From Candidatus Rokuibacteriota bacterium (GTDB lineage: Bacteria > Methylomirabilota > Methylomirabilia > Rokubacteriales > CSP1-6): a DNA stretch of 38,427 bases. The notes under the pieces were generated by a model. That model was given only the letters and a program-made list of their open reading frames with translations, was not told where the DNA came from and did not search any database. A program made the translations under genes and the position numbers. Of this stretch, positions 7,035-16,102 are shown one piece after another. The number at the start of each line of letters is the position of its first letter. Position 1 is the first letter of the stretch. The stretch covers positions 1 to 38,427 of the forward strand of contig JAUSJX010000122.1 in assembly GCA_030647435.1 (NCBI GenBank), in the 5' to 3' direction.

Positions 7035-8054
7035 CTAGTTCATCTCCTTGACGAGGGCCTGGAGGCGCGGGTCGTCGAGGGAGGGCTGGAAGGCGGGGTA
7101 GAGCTGGGTGCGGTCACAGATCCCGTCGTAGCGCTCGCGAAGGCGCGCGCCGAGCGTCTTCCAGGTCGCCGTCACCGCGAAGTGGTCGAGCGTCTCGTCG
7201 CTGATCAGATCCGCCATGCCATCCCAGTCGCCCTCGAGGCTCTTGGCGTGGAGCTGCGGCACCAGATGGTCGAGGCCGTGCACCGCGAGCACCGCCTGGT
7301 AGGTGCGCGTCGAGGCGTAGAAGGCGATCTGCTGCTTCACGGCGCGCCTGCTTCGCTCGAGCTCGTCCGCGTCGTCCCCCACCACCACCATCGTCGAAGC
7401 GCGGAAGGTGAAGTCCTTGCGCGGGCGCCCGGACTTGCCGAGCCCGACTTCCACGGCCGGACGGATGACCTCGCGCAGGTACTTCGGGCTGTGGAAGGAA
7501 TGGACGTGGAGCCCGTCGCAGATCTCGCCGGCCATCTGGGCCATGTACGGGTTGACGGCCGCGATGTAGATCGGGATCCGCGGATGCTCGATAGGCCCCG
7601 GGTTGAAGAAGGGCGTCATGAGGTCGAAGCGGTAGGACTGCCCGCGGAAGTCGAGCGGCGCGCCCGTCTGCCAAGAGGCCCAGATCGCGCGCAGCGCCAG
7701 CACCACCTCGCGCAGGCGGGGGCCCGGCGGCTCCCACGCGACTGAGAAGCGCCGAAGGTTGTGCGCCTTCACCTGGGTGCCTAAGCCGAGGACGAAGCGG
7801 CCGCCCGAGGCCTTCTGGAGATCCCAGGCGGTGTGGGCGAGGATCATCGGGCTTCTCGGGAAGGCGACGGCGATGGCCGTGCCCAGCTGGATGCGCGTGG
7901 TGTTGGCGGCTGCGACCGCCAGCGGCAGGAAGGGGTCGTGCTTGGTCTCGGCCGACCAGAGCGCGCCCACGCCGAGCTCCTCAGCCTGCCGCGCGTATGC
8001 GGGAATCTCGCGGAGGTCGAACGTCATGAAGCCGAGATCGAGCTTCACGGGCAT
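7035..8054 (-). CDS. LLM-class (luciferase-like) oxidoreductase
   Basis: A 339-residue TIM-barrel flavin enzyme of the bacterial luciferase-like superfamily, whose members use FMN or F420. Typical segments are LGFMTFD at the N-terminus, LGVGALWSAETKHDPFLPLA, TRIQLGTAIAVAFPRSP and GRFVLGLGTQVKAH. F420 use is often annotated for this subgroup but cannot be confirmed here. The gene follows the ThDP enzyme by 42 bases on the same strand and the two are probably cotranscribed. The ATG at 8054 has only a weak ribosome binding site. It converges on the CBS gene, with repeat copy 1 between them. Confidence 0.88.
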   Translation of the reverse strand: MPVKLDLGFMTFDLREIPAYARQAEELGVGALWSAETKHDPFLPLAVAAANTTRIQLGTAIAVAFPRSPMILAHTAWDLQKASGGRFVLGLGTQVKAHNLRRFSVAWEPPGPRLREVVLALRAIWASWQTGAPLDFRGQSYRFDLMTPFFNPGPIEHPRIPIYIAAVNPYMAQMAGEICDGLHVHSFHSPKYLREVIRPAVEVGLGKSGRPRKDFTFRASTMVVVGDDADELERSRRAVKQQIAFYASTRTYQAVLAVHGLDHLVPQLHAKSLEGDWDGMADLISDETLDHFAVTATWKTLGARLRERYDGICDRTQLYPAFQPSLDDPRLQALVKEMN

Positions 8055-8096
8055 GGGGACCTCGGGGTCACCTCGGGGAGGTCGCCTCGGGTCGCC

Positions 8097-9737
8097 TCAG
8101 TACTTGTGGATCGAGAACTCGATCTCCTTCTCCGTGATGAACTCGAGGAGCACGGGAATGCCCTCCTCGGTCTTCTTCATGCCGCGCTGGATCGCCGCCA
8201 CGATGTCGCCGGGCTCGGTGACGCGCTCGCCGTAGCCGCCGAAGGCCTTGGCCATGTCGGCGTAGTTGCCCGAGATGTCCGTGCTGCGGAATTTCTCGGT
8301 GGCTGTCTTCATGATGGGCAGCTCGATCGCCATGGAGAAGTTGTTGAGGAGGATCGAGAGGATCGGGATGCGCTCGCGCACCGCCGTCTCGAAGTCCATG
8401 CCCGTGAAGCCGATGGCCGCGTCTCCCCACACGTTGATGCAGAGCTTGTCCGGATGCGCGAGCTTGGCGCCCATGGCCAAGCCCAGGCCGTAGCCCAGCT
8501 GCGTCGTCTTGCCCCATCCGATGTAGGTCAGGGGCTCGGTCGATACCCAGAAGGGCGAGATCTGGTCCCGCGGGCTGCCCGCGTCGTGGGTGATGATGGT
8601 CCGCGCCGCGTCCACCGTGTGCAGGAGGTCCCAGATCACGCGGTAGGGCGACAGCGGCTTGGCGCTCGACGTGAGCTTGGGCATCCACTGCGCCATCCAC
8701 TCGGTCTTGATCCGCTTGATCTCGGCGGCCACGGCCTGTCCCCGGCCGCGCGGCTTGCCTTTAAGGCGGTCTTTCACCTCGTGGAGGAGCGCGTCGAGCG
8801 TCAGGCCGGCGTCGCCCACCAGGGCGTGATCGACCGGCACGTCCTTGTTGATGTCGGCTGAGTCCAGCGTCGCGTGGATGATGACTTTGCCCTTGGGCAT
8901 GGCGACGCCGTAGTTCGTCGTCGAGAAGCTGCAGCCGATGCCGAAGATCACGTCGGCGTTTTTCAGGAACTCGTGCAGCTGCCTGGACACCGACCTGCCG
9001 CCCGAGCCGAGCGACAGCGGGTGGTTCTCCGGGAAGGCGCTCTTACCCTGGAGACTCGTGGTCACCGGCGCCTCGAGTAGCTCGGCCAGCTGGCGCAGCT
9101 GGCTCCACGCCTGGGCATAGTGCACGCCCTGGCCCGCGTAGATGACCGGCCGCTCGGCCGCCACCAGCGCCGCCGCGACCGTGGCCACCGCCTGCGGATC
9201 GGGGCCGAAGCGCATGCGCGGCGCGGCGACGTAGTTGAGAGGCTCGGGCACCTCTTCCTGGAAGACGTCGACCGGGATCTCGATCATGACCGGGCGCGGG
9301 CGGCCGTTCTTGACCTGGGTGAAGGCGCGCCGGAGCGCGTCCGGCACGGCGTCGGCCATCGTCACCTGCTCGATCCACTTGGTGACGTGCCGGTAGTTGA
9401 TGAAGGAGTTGAAGTTCGGCGGGATGTTGGTGAGGCGCCGCGGGTAGCCGCCCGGTAGCACGACGATCGGCACGGAGTCGCCGTAGGCCTGCGCCACGCC
9501 GCCGAAGGCGTTCTCGGACCCGGGCCCGTGCTGCATCGTAAAGACGCCGATCCTCTGCCCCGAGGTGACGCGGCTCACGGCATCGGCCATGTGCAGGCCC
9601 GTGCGCTCCTGGCGCACGATGATGGTGCGGATGTCGGCCTGGGCGGCGGCCTCGATGATGGGGTTGACGGGATAGCCGATGAGGAACTTGACGCCTTCAC
9701 GCTTCAGGATCTCCGCGACAGCCGCGACCGCCTTCAT
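8097..9737 (-). CDS. Thiamine diphosphate-dependent enzyme, acetolactate synthase-like
   Basis: The 546-residue protein has the three domains of the acetolactate synthase/benzoylformate decarboxylase superfamily. The N-terminal PYR domain holds the catalytic glutamate (Glu44 in VRQERTG) and MQHGPGSENAF; the central domain follows; the C-terminal PP domain has the ThDP/Mg motif as WGDAAIGF (437-444) with Asn465-Asn466 27 residues on. GDA replaces the usual GDG. True acetolactate synthase is unlikely given divergence and lack of a small subunit; the family also holds oxalyl-CoA decarboxylase, sulfoacetaldehyde acetyltransferase and others. AAAGGAG precedes the ATG at 9737. The longer open frame upstream is a shadow of the acyl-CoA synthetase. 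Confidence 0.85.
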   Translation of the reverse strand: MKAVAAVAEILKREGVKFLIGYPVNPIIEAAAQADIRTIIVRQERTGLHMADAVSRVTSGQRIGVFTMQHGPGSENAFGGVAQAYGDSVPIVVLPGGYPRRLTNIPPNFNSFINYRHVTKWIEQVTMADAVPDALRRAFTQVKNGRPRPVMIEIPVDVFQEEVPEPLNYVAAPRMRFGPDPQAVATVAAALVAAERPVIYAGQGVHYAQAWSQLRQLAELLEAPVTTSLQGKSAFPENHPLSLGSGGRSVSRQLHEFLKNADVIFGIGCSFSTTNYGVAMPKGKVIIHATLDSADINKDVPVDHALVGDAGLTLDALLHEVKDRLKGKPRGRGQAVAAEIKRIKTEWMAQWMPKLTSSAKPLSPYRVIWDLLHTVDAARTIITHDAGSPRDQISPFWVSTEPLTYIGWGKTTQLGYGLGLAMGAKLAHPDKLCINVWGDAAIGFTGMDFETAVRERIPILSILLNNFSMAIELPIMKTATEKFRSTDISGNYADMAKAFGGYGERVTEPGDIVAAIQRGMKKTEEGIPVLLEFITEKEIEFSIHKY

Positions 9738-9809
9738 GAGCGCTCTCCTTTGAGATTGGGGGGGCGTGGTGAGGACGCCGGCCATGCTACCATGTCGCCG
9801 CCTGTTCCC

Positions 9810-9832
9810 CCCTCTCCCTTCCAGGGAGAGGG
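9810..9832. terminator. Hairpin in a divergent intergenic gap
   Basis: CCCTCTCCC and GGGAGAGGG form a perfect 9-bp stem around TTCCA. It sits between the divergent ThDP enzyme and acyl-CoA synthetase genes, so a terminator role is not obvious; there is no T run. Similar pyrimidine-rich CCCTCTCCC hairpins are common intergenic repeats in many bacteria. A related half-motif (CCCTCACCCTGCCCTCTCCC) is seen near 38290. Confidence 0.5.
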
Positions 9833-9914
9833 TCGATGTTCGAGCTGAACACCGGCCGGGGCCGAAGGCCCAGGTCGGCGTGAGGCGAGGGCTGAAACGA
9901 ATGAGGGTGATCAC

Positions 9915-11855
9915 ATGAGCGACTCCGAGATCATCTGGCGGCCGAGCCCCGAGCGCATTGAGCGCGCGCGCCTGACGAAGTTCATGCGCGCCCACGGGCT
10001 CGCCTCGCTGGACGCGCTCCAGCGGCGGAGCGTGGGCGACCCCGAGTGGTACTGGGACGCCGTCTCGAAGGACCTGGGCTTCCGCTGGATGAAGGCCTAC
10101 ACCCGCGTGCTCGACACCTCGCGCGGGATCGCCTGGCCGCGCTGGTTCGAGGGCGGCCTCCTGAATCTCTCCGACAACTGCGTGGACCGCCACGTGGACG
10201 CCGGCCGCGGCGGGCAGCCCGCCATCGTCTGGGAGGCGGAAGACGGCGAGGTCCGCACGTGGACCTACCGGGAGCTGTCGCGCGACGTCAACCGCCTGGC
10301 CAATGTCCTCACACGGCTCGGCGTCGTGGCGGGGGATTCCGTGGGGCTGTTCCTTCCGATGTCCGCCGAGGCGGCCATCGCGATCATGGCCATCTGCCGG
10401 ATCGGCGCCATCTACTCGCCCTCGTTCTCCGGCTACGGCGCCCAGGCGGTCGCGGCGCGCCTCCAGGACTGCGACGCCAGGGTGCTGATCACCGCCGACG
10501 GTTTCCCGCGCCGCGGTCAGACGGTCAAGATGAAGGAGGTCGCCGACGAGGCCGCGACCCTCAGCTCCTCGGTTAAGCACCTGCTCGTCCTCAAGCGCCT
10601 CGGCCGTGACGTGCCGTGGACGCCGGGCCGCGACGTCTGGTGGCATGAGGCCGTTGAAAGAGAATCTGACGAGTGTCCGGCGCTGCCGGTGGACGCCGAC
10701 AGACCCTGCTGCATCACCTACACGTCGGGGACGACGGGCAAGCCCAAGGGCGTGGTGCTGACCCAGGGCGGGCTCCAGATGAAGATCGGCCACGACGCGG
10801 CCTACTTCTTCGACCTCGGTGCAGACGACCGCTTCTTCTGGCTCACCGACATGGGCTGGGTCATGGGCACGATCCTCATCCTGGGCGGGCTGACCAACGG
10901 CGCGACGCTGGTCCTCTTCGAAGGCACGCCCGACTATCCCAAGCCGGACAGGCTCTGGGCCGTGGCCGAGCGGCACCAGGTCACGGTCATGGGCCTGTCG
11001 CCGACGGCGGTGCGCGCGCTCATGCCCCACGGCACCGAGTGGCCGCGCGCCCATGATCTTTCGCGGCTTCGCATCTTCGGCTCGACCGGCGAGCCGTGGA
11101 ATCCCGAGCCCTACCGCTGGGTCTTCGAGCACGTCGGGGGCGGCACGGTGCCCATCATCAACTACTCCGGCGGCACGGAGATCTCGGGCGGCATCCTGAC
11201 GTCATTCCCGATCGCGCCCATCAAGCCCTGCTCCTTCAATGGTCCCTGCCCGGGCATCGCCGCCGATGTCTTCGGCGAGGACGGCAGGCCCGTCCGAGGG
11301 CAGGTGGGCGAGCTCGTCATCACCAAGCCCTTTCCCGGCATGACCGCGGGCTTCTGGAAGGACCCCGCCCGCTACATCGAGACCTACTGGTCGCGCTGGC
11401 CGAATGTCTGGGTGCACGGCGACTGGGCCTACATAGATGAGGACGGCTTCTGGTTCGTCACGGGCCGCTCCGACGACACCCTGAAGATCGCCGGGAAACG
11501 AGTCGGCCCGGCTGAGCTCGAGTCGGTGCTCGTGAGCCATCCGTCGGTGACTGAAGCCGCAGCGGTTGGCGTGCCCCACGAGGTCAAGGGCGAGGCCGTG
11601 GTGTGCTTCGCGGTGCTGCGTCCGGGCACGCAGTGGAGCGAGGAGCTCCGCGCGGAGCTCTCGGATCTCATCGCCCGCCAGATGGGTAAGGCGCTCAAGC
11701 CCGAGCGCGTGCTGTTCGCCGCGGAGCTGCCGAAGACTCGCAGCGCCAAGATCATGCGCCGCGTGATCCGCGCCACCCATCTCGGCAATGACCCCGGCGA
11801 TCTCTCGTCGCTCGATAACCCGGGCGGGATCAAGGCCATCGCCGAGGCCAAGTAG
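9915..11855 (+). CDS. Acyl-CoA synthetase (AMP-forming, acetyl/acetoacetyl-CoA synthetase-like)
   Basis: A 646-residue adenylate-forming enzyme. The P-loop-like motif YTSGTTGKPKG lies at 269-279, the ATP/acyl motif NYSGGTEISGG follows, then the hinge region HGDWAYIDEDGFWFVTGRSDD, and the C-terminal catalytic lysine is Lys612 in KTRSAKI. The 90-residue N-terminal extension is like acetyl- and acetoacetyl-CoA synthetases rather than fatty acyl ligases. It converts a carboxylic acid, CoA and ATP to the thioester, probably a short or branched acid. It starts the rightward run that continues with the Dpp-type permeases 20 bases later, so the acid may come in through that transporter or be released from its substrate. 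Confidence 0.9.
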   Translation: MSDSEIIWRPSPERIERARLTKFMRAHGLASLDALQRRSVGDPEWYWDAVSKDLGFRWMKAYTRVLDTSRGIAWPRWFEGGLLNLSDNCVDRHVDAGRGGQPAIVWEAEDGEVRTWTYRELSRDVNRLANVLTRLGVVAGDSVGLFLPMSAEAAIAIMAICRIGAIYSPSFSGYGAQAVAARLQDCDARVLITADGFPRRGQTVKMKEVADEAATLSSSVKHLLVLKRLGRDVPWTPGRDVWWHEAVERESDECPALPVDADRPCCITYTSGTTGKPKGVVLTQGGLQMKIGHDAAYFFDLGADDRFFWLTDMGWVMGTILILGGLTNGATLVLFEGTPDYPKPDRLWAVAERHQVTVMGLSPTAVRALMPHGTEWPRAHDLSRLRIFGSTGEPWNPEPYRWVFEHVGGGTVPIINYSGGTEISGGILTSFPIAPIKPCSFNGPCPGIAADVFGEDGRPVRGQVGELVITKPFPGMTAGFWKDPARYIETYWSRWPNVWVHGDWAYIDEDGFWFVTGRSDDTLKIAGKRVGPAELESVLVSHPSVTEAAAVGVPHEVKGEAVVCFAVLRPGTQWSEELRAELSDLIARQMGKALKPERVLFAAELPKTRSAKIMRRVIRATHLGNDPGDLSSLDNPGGIKAIAEAK

Positions 11856-11875
11856 GACGCAGACCGGCTCACCGC

Positions 11876-12838
11876 ATGAGCACCTACATCATCCGCCGGA
11901 TCCTTCTCTTCATTCCCGCCCTGGTCGGGGCGTCCATGCTGATCTTTGTCCTGATGCGGCTGGTCCCTGGGGACATCGCCGAGATCCTCGTGTACCAGGC
12001 GGGCTCCGAGACGAGCGGCGTCCAGCAGAAGCAGATCCAGCAGATCCGCGACGAGCTGGGCTTGAACCAGCCGGTGATGGTCCAGTATCTCTCGTGGATG
12101 GGCGGCGCCGTGCGCGGCGACTTCGGGAAGTCCTATGCGCAGCGCCGGCCGGTCTGGGACATCCTGCGCGAGCGTTTCCCGCGCTCGATGGAGCTGGCGA
12201 TCCTCACGCTCGCCATTGCGCTGATCTGGGCCATCCCCCTCGGCGTGGTCTCCGCCGTCCACCAGAACGGCCCCCTCGACTACCTCGCGCGCATCGCGAG
12301 CCTGAGCGGTTTGAGCGTGCCGCTCTTCGTCACGGGGGCGCTGATCCTGTACGGGCTCGTCCGCGTCTTCCACTGGATCCCGCCGCTCGAGTTCGTGGCC
12401 TTTACCGAGGACCCGGTGGAGAACCTCAAGCAGCTGATCTGGCCGGCGCTGGCGCAGGCGTACTACATCAGCGCGCCCATCACGCGGCTCACGCGCTCGC
12501 AGATGCTGGAGGTGATCCGCCAGGACTACGTGCGCACGGCGCGCGCCAAGGGTCTGGCGGAGCGCGCGGTGGTCTATCGCCACGCCCTCAGGAACTCGCT
12601 CCTGCCCGTGGTGACCTTCGTCGGCTGGTGGGGCGGCCGGCTTTTGGGTGGGCTCGTCATCATGGAGATCATCTTCGTCGTGCCGGGGATGGGGACGGCG
12701 CTCGTCCAGGCGGTGAGTCAGCGCGACTACCCGACCGTCCAGGCCATGGTCTTCGTCATGGCCGTGGTCTTCCTGGTCGTGAACCTCGTGGTGGATTTGC
12801 TCTACGTCTGGCTCGACCCGCGGATCCACTATGCGTGA
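11876..12838 (+). CDS. ABC transporter permease, DppB/OppB type
   Basis: A 320-residue inner-membrane permease of the peptide/nickel transporter class with six predicted membrane segments. The N-terminus (TYIIRRILLFIPALVGASMLIF) and DIAEILVYQAG followed by a periplasmic loop are typical of DppB. The cytoplasmic EAA loop that docks the ATPase (DYVRTARAKGLAE) is intact. It overlaps the next permease gene by eight bases. ATPase genes are not in the neighbourhood. Confidence 0.92.
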   Translation: MSTYIIRRILLFIPALVGASMLIFVLMRLVPGDIAEILVYQAGSETSGVQQKQIQQIRDELGLNQPVMVQYLSWMGGAVRGDFGKSYAQRRPVWDILRERFPRSMELAILTLAIALIWAIPLGVVSAVHQNGPLDYLARIASLSGLSVPLFVTGALILYGLVRVFHWIPPLEFVAFTEDPVENLKQLIWPALAQAYYISAPITRLTRSQMLEVIRQDYVRTARAKGLAERAVVYRHALRNSLLPVVTFVGWWGGRLLGGLVIMEIIFVVPGMGTALVQAVSQRDYPTVQAMVFVMAVVFLVVNLVVDLLYVWLDPRIHYA

Positions 12839-13679
12839 GGCGATGGCAGCGCTCGGCCACCTCCTCCGCCGCCAGCCGCTGGGCGCCGTGGGCGGGCTCA
12901 TCGTCCTTGCTCTGATCGCGGTCGCCGTGCTGGCGCCGCGGCTGGCGCCGCATGGCCCGAAGGAAGCGACCTTCGCCCCGTACCTGCCGCCGAGCGCGGA
13001 GTTCCCCATGGGCACCGATCAGATCGGGCGCGACGTGCTGAGCCGCGTGGTGTGGGGCGCGCGGCTGTCCCTCTATGTTGGTCTCGTGTCCGTCGTCTTC
13101 GGCATCACGGCGGGCTCGCTCTGGGGCGCCGTCACCGCCTTCCTCGGCGGCGCCGCGGATACGGGCAGCCAGCGCGTCGTGGATAGCGTGATGGCCCTGC
13201 CGCCCATCATCCTGGCGCTCGCGCTGATGGCGGCGCTCGGCCAGACGGTGAACAATGTCATCATCGCGCTCATCGTCCTGCTGACGCCCACGGCGGCCCG
13301 GACCATCCGTTCCATCGCCCTCGGCATCGTCGTCTCGCCGTACATGGAGTCGGCGCGCGCGCTCGGGGCCACGAACTGGCGCATCATCTCCCGTCACCTC
13401 ATCCCCAACTGCATGGCCGGCTATATCGTCCTCGTCACGACCAATGTCTCCTACGCCATCGTGGTGGAAGCCTCGCTGAGCTTCATCGGGGCGGGAGCGC
13501 CGCCGGACGAGCCCTCGTGGGGCGGCATGCTGACGGCCGGAATCCAGGCGCTCGAGACGGCGCCCTGGATGGTATTCTTTCCCGGACTGGCGATCAGCCT
13601 GGCGGTGTTCGGGTTGAATCTCTTTGGAGACTCGATTCGCGATGTCACCGACCCGCGCCTGCGCGGGGGCCTCGGTTAG
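12831..13679 (+). CDS. ABC transporter permease, DppC/OppC type
   Basis: A 282-residue partner permease. MGTDQIGRDVLSRVVWGAR (60-78) is the hallmark of the DppC N-terminal periplasmic segment, and ESARALGATNWRIISRHL (173-190) is the EAA loop. The C-terminus (LFGDSIRDVTDPRLRG) is also typical. It overlaps the DppB-like gene by eight bases and is followed, after 41 bases, by the binding protein. The order permease-permease-binding protein is reversed relative to the common dppABCDF order. Confidence 0.92.
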   Translation: MREAMAALGHLLRRQPLGAVGGLIVLALIAVAVLAPRLAPHGPKEATFAPYLPPSAEFPMGTDQIGRDVLSRVVWGARLSLYVGLVSVVFGITAGSLWGAVTAFLGGAADTGSQRVVDSVMALPPIILALALMAALGQTVNNVIIALIVLLTPTAARTIRSIALGIVVSPYMESARALGATNWRIISRHLIPNCMAGYIVLVTTNVSYAIVVEASLSFIGAGAPPDEPSWGGMLTAGIQALETAPWMVFFPGLAISLAVFGLNLFGDSIRDVTDPRLRGGLG

Positions 13680-13720
13680 TAACGACGCAAAGGAGCTCGA
13701 TCCCAAAAGGAGCCCGGTAA

Positions 13721-15322
13721 ATGACGACCTCGAAGACTCTCCGCCTCTTGGCTTCCCTCGCGCTGATCGCCGCGCTCGCCGCGCCCGCTGCCCAGGCGCA
13801 GGACAAGCCGCGTCCCGGCGGCATCCTCACGTGGTTCGACTACGGCGATCCGGGCCGCCTCGACGTCCATGCCGAATCGCCCCTGGTTGTCCAGCAGGCG
13901 ACGGCGGGCGTCTACAGCGGGCTCCTGCACTATGAGCCGGACGATCCCGCCAAGATAGCCGGCGACCTGGCCGAGCGCTGGACGGTCTCACCCGACGGGA
14001 AGACGTACACGTTTTACCTCCGAAAGGGCGTCACGTGGCACGACGGCCAGCCCTTCAGCGCGGCCGACGTCAAGGCCTCGTTCGACCGCATCCTCAGCAA
14101 GGACTTCCAGAGCCCCAAGTGCGGGGCCTCGCTCAAGCCCATGGTGGCCGCGGTCGAGATGGTCGACGCGAATACCGTCCAGTTCAGGCTCAAGTTCCCG
14201 GCCGCCCCGTTCCTGCCGTCGCTGGCCTCGGCCTGGTGCCGCGTCGCCGCGAAGCACATCCTGGCGAAATACGGCGACCTCAACCAGCCGGAGGCGCAGA
14301 TCGGCACGGGGCCCTTCAAGTTCAAGAAGTACGAGCGCGGCAGCGTGATCGAGTGGGAGAAGAACCCGAACTACTTCATCCCGGGCCTGCCGTATGTGGA
14401 CGGCGTCAAGCAGTTCATCCTCGTGGGCGGGCCGACCCAGCTCGCGGCCGCGAAAGCCGGCAAGATCATGCTCTGGGATGCCTGGCCGCCCATGCGCAAG
14501 ACGCAGGCCGACGAGCTCGGCCGGGCCCGGCAGGACGTGGACATCTACCAGGCGTCCATCAACACGATCTTTCTCATCTACCTGAACTCGCAGAAGCCGC
14601 CCTTCAACAACCCGGACCTGCGCCGCGCCGTCAACCTCGCCCTCGATCGACAGGAGATGGTCGCCAAGGCTCTCGAAGGCGCGGGCGTGCCCTGCGGCAT
14701 CCTCGATCCGAAGCTGTCCGGCGACTTCGCCCTACCGCTCGAGGAGGTCAACAAGATCCCGGGCTGCCGCCAGCCGAAGGACGGAGACATCGCCGAGGCC
14801 AAGAAGCTCGTCGAGAAGCACTACCCGAACGGCGTGGACATCGAGGTCGCGGTGCGCTCCGTGGGCAACTACGTCGACCGGGCCCAGCTCGTCATCGCCC
14901 AGCTTCGCAAGGCCGGTATCCGCGGGACGCTCAAGACGCACGAGAGCGCGGCCGGCTACGCCGCCTGGGGTAAGGGCGACTTCACGCTCATCGCCACCCA
15001 GGACCGGGCCATGGACGTCAATGACCCCTCGGGCGTCTTTCACATCGCCTACACGACCGAGGGCGGGAGCAACTACGGCCGCATGTCCGATCCCAAGATC
15101 GACGAGCTGGCCGACCGGGCTCTCCGAGAGTCGAACAAGGACAAGCGCAAGCAGGCCTACTGGGAGCTCCAGCGCTACATCCTCACGCGCGGTGACACCG
15201 CCACGGTGGCCGTGGCGTGGGTCGAGGGGTGGTTCTTCAAGGATAAGCGCGTGCAGAACTACAAGCCTGGGCTCACCGTCTACGACAACAACACGTTCAT
15301 GAGGGTGTGGATCAGCCCGTAG
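13721..15322 (+). CDS. ABC transporter substrate-binding protein, family 5 (DppA type)
   Basis: A 533-residue periplasmic binding protein. It opens with a Sec signal peptide (LRLLASLALIAALAAPAAQA, cleaved near residue 27). The family-5 signature is visible as VTWHDGQPFSAADVKASFDRIL, and GTGPFKFKKYERGSVIEWEKN is the second conserved block. Family members bind peptides, nickel complexes or oligosaccharides; the ligand is not readable. AAGGAG lies upstream of the ATG at 13721. It belongs with the two permeases before it. Confidence 0.92.
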   Translation: MTTSKTLRLLASLALIAALAAPAAQAQDKPRPGGILTWFDYGDPGRLDVHAESPLVVQQATAGVYSGLLHYEPDDPAKIAGDLAERWTVSPDGKTYTFYLRKGVTWHDGQPFSAADVKASFDRILSKDFQSPKCGASLKPMVAAVEMVDANTVQFRLKFPAAPFLPSLASAWCRVAAKHILAKYGDLNQPEAQIGTGPFKFKKYERGSVIEWEKNPNYFIPGLPYVDGVKQFILVGGPTQLAAAKAGKIMLWDAWPPMRKTQADELGRARQDVDIYQASINTIFLIYLNSQKPPFNNPDLRRAVNLALDRQEMVAKALEGAGVPCGILDPKLSGDFALPLEEVNKIPGCRQPKDGDIAEAKKLVEKHYPNGVDIEVAVRSVGNYVDRAQLVIAQLRKAGIRGTLKTHESAAGYAAWGKGDFTLIATQDRAMDVNDPSGVFHIAYTTEGGSNYGRMSDPKIDELADRALRESNKDKRKQAYWELQRYILTRGDTATVAVAWVEGWFFKDKRVQNYKPGLTVYDNNTFMRVWISP

Positions 15323-15347
15323 CCGGACGGCTCCAGGAGCAGGAGCG

Positions 15348-15929
15348 ATGGACGCCGTCGGCTTCTTCCTGGCCCGCTACGGAGAGGTCCACAAGGGGCT
15401 GGTGGACGGCCTCTTCGGAAGCCTCTCCGAGGCGCAGCTGCGCGCGCGGCCGCATTCCGGCGTCAACACCGTCGCGTGGCTCCTGTGGCACTCGGCGCGC
15501 ATCGAGGACGTTGCGCTCAACCGCTTCCTCTCCGACCGGCCCCAGGTGCTGGGGGAATGGCTCGAGCGCCTCGCGGTGCGGCGCCGCGACGTCGGCACCG
15601 GCATGAGCGACGCCGAGGTGGACGAGCTCTCCGCGCGCATCAACCTCAACGCGCTGCGCGGCTACTGGGAGGCGGTGACTGCTCGGACGCTCGCGACGGT
15701 CGAGACGCTCCGCGGCTCCGACCTCGAGGCGCAGGTAGCGGCCGAGCGCGTCAGGAGCATCGTCCTCTCCGAGGGCGTGGTCGCCCCCGGCGCCGAGTGG
15801 CTCACGGATTTTTGGGCGGGAGGCCGGAGCCGCGCCTGGGTCCTCGCCCAGACCGCTCTTCTCCACCCGTACGGTCACTACTTCGAGGCGCGTGTCGCGG
15901 CCGGGCTTTGGGGGACGCGCAGCCCCTGA
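15348..15929 (+). CDS. DinB-like protein
   Basis: A 193-residue four-helix protein of the DinB superfamily. Likely metal ligands are His48 (LLWHSARIED) and His173/His177 (HPYGHYFEA). It is distinct from the DinB-like protein at 5752 (different spacing, no close identity). A ribosome binding site (GGAG) lies six bases upstream of the ATG. It follows the binding-protein gene by 25 bases and may be cotranscribed, with no obvious functional tie. After its stop the same frame stays open for another 32 codons (see 15954-16028). Confidence 0.8.
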   Translation: MDAVGFFLARYGEVHKGLVDGLFGSLSEAQLRARPHSGVNTVAWLLWHSARIEDVALNRFLSDRPQVLGEWLERLAVRRRDVGTGMSDAEVDELSARINLNALRGYWEAVTARTLATVETLRGSDLEAQVAAERVRSIVLSEGVVAPGAEWLTDFWAGGRSRAWVLAQTALLHPYGHYFEARVAAGLWGTRSP

Positions 15930-15953
15930 GCGGCCGGGCCTAGGGGTGTCGAT

Positions 15954-16028
15954 GTAACTCCTGGTGAGTTCAACCTCTCCTGGCGGGAACACTTCAGCGG
16001 CATCAAGACTTTCTTCGAGCTGCTGTAG
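15954..16028 (+). pseudogene. Possible coding remnant before the AbiE island
   Basis: The 173-base gap between the DinB-like and AbiEii genes contains a 24-codon stretch whose translation looks protein-like (GEFNLSWREHFSGIKTFFEL, then Leu and TAG). It has no start codon or ribosome binding site of its own and is in the same frame as the DinB-like gene, beyond its stop. It could be the tail of a gene cut off when the island arrived, or chance. The family was not recognised. The rest of the gap shows nothing further. Confidence 0.2.
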
Positions 16029-16102
16029 GATTCAGGCAACGTCACCTTGACGCCGATGAGTGAAGTGGCTCAGAGGGCGAAGTGCGAAGGTCTTCTGCGA
16101 AT

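Noticed and set aside
8055-8098. CCTCGGG-rich short repeats between the LLM and ThDP genes
   Set aside because: Only a degenerate run of CCTCGGG words in a 42-base gap; no consistent unit or structure, so probably slippage.
9738-11132. Upstream extension of the ThDP enzyme frame to 1011 codons
   Set aside because: The extension is antisense to the acyl-CoA synthetase; the ATG at 9737 with AAAGGAG matches the family N-terminus.
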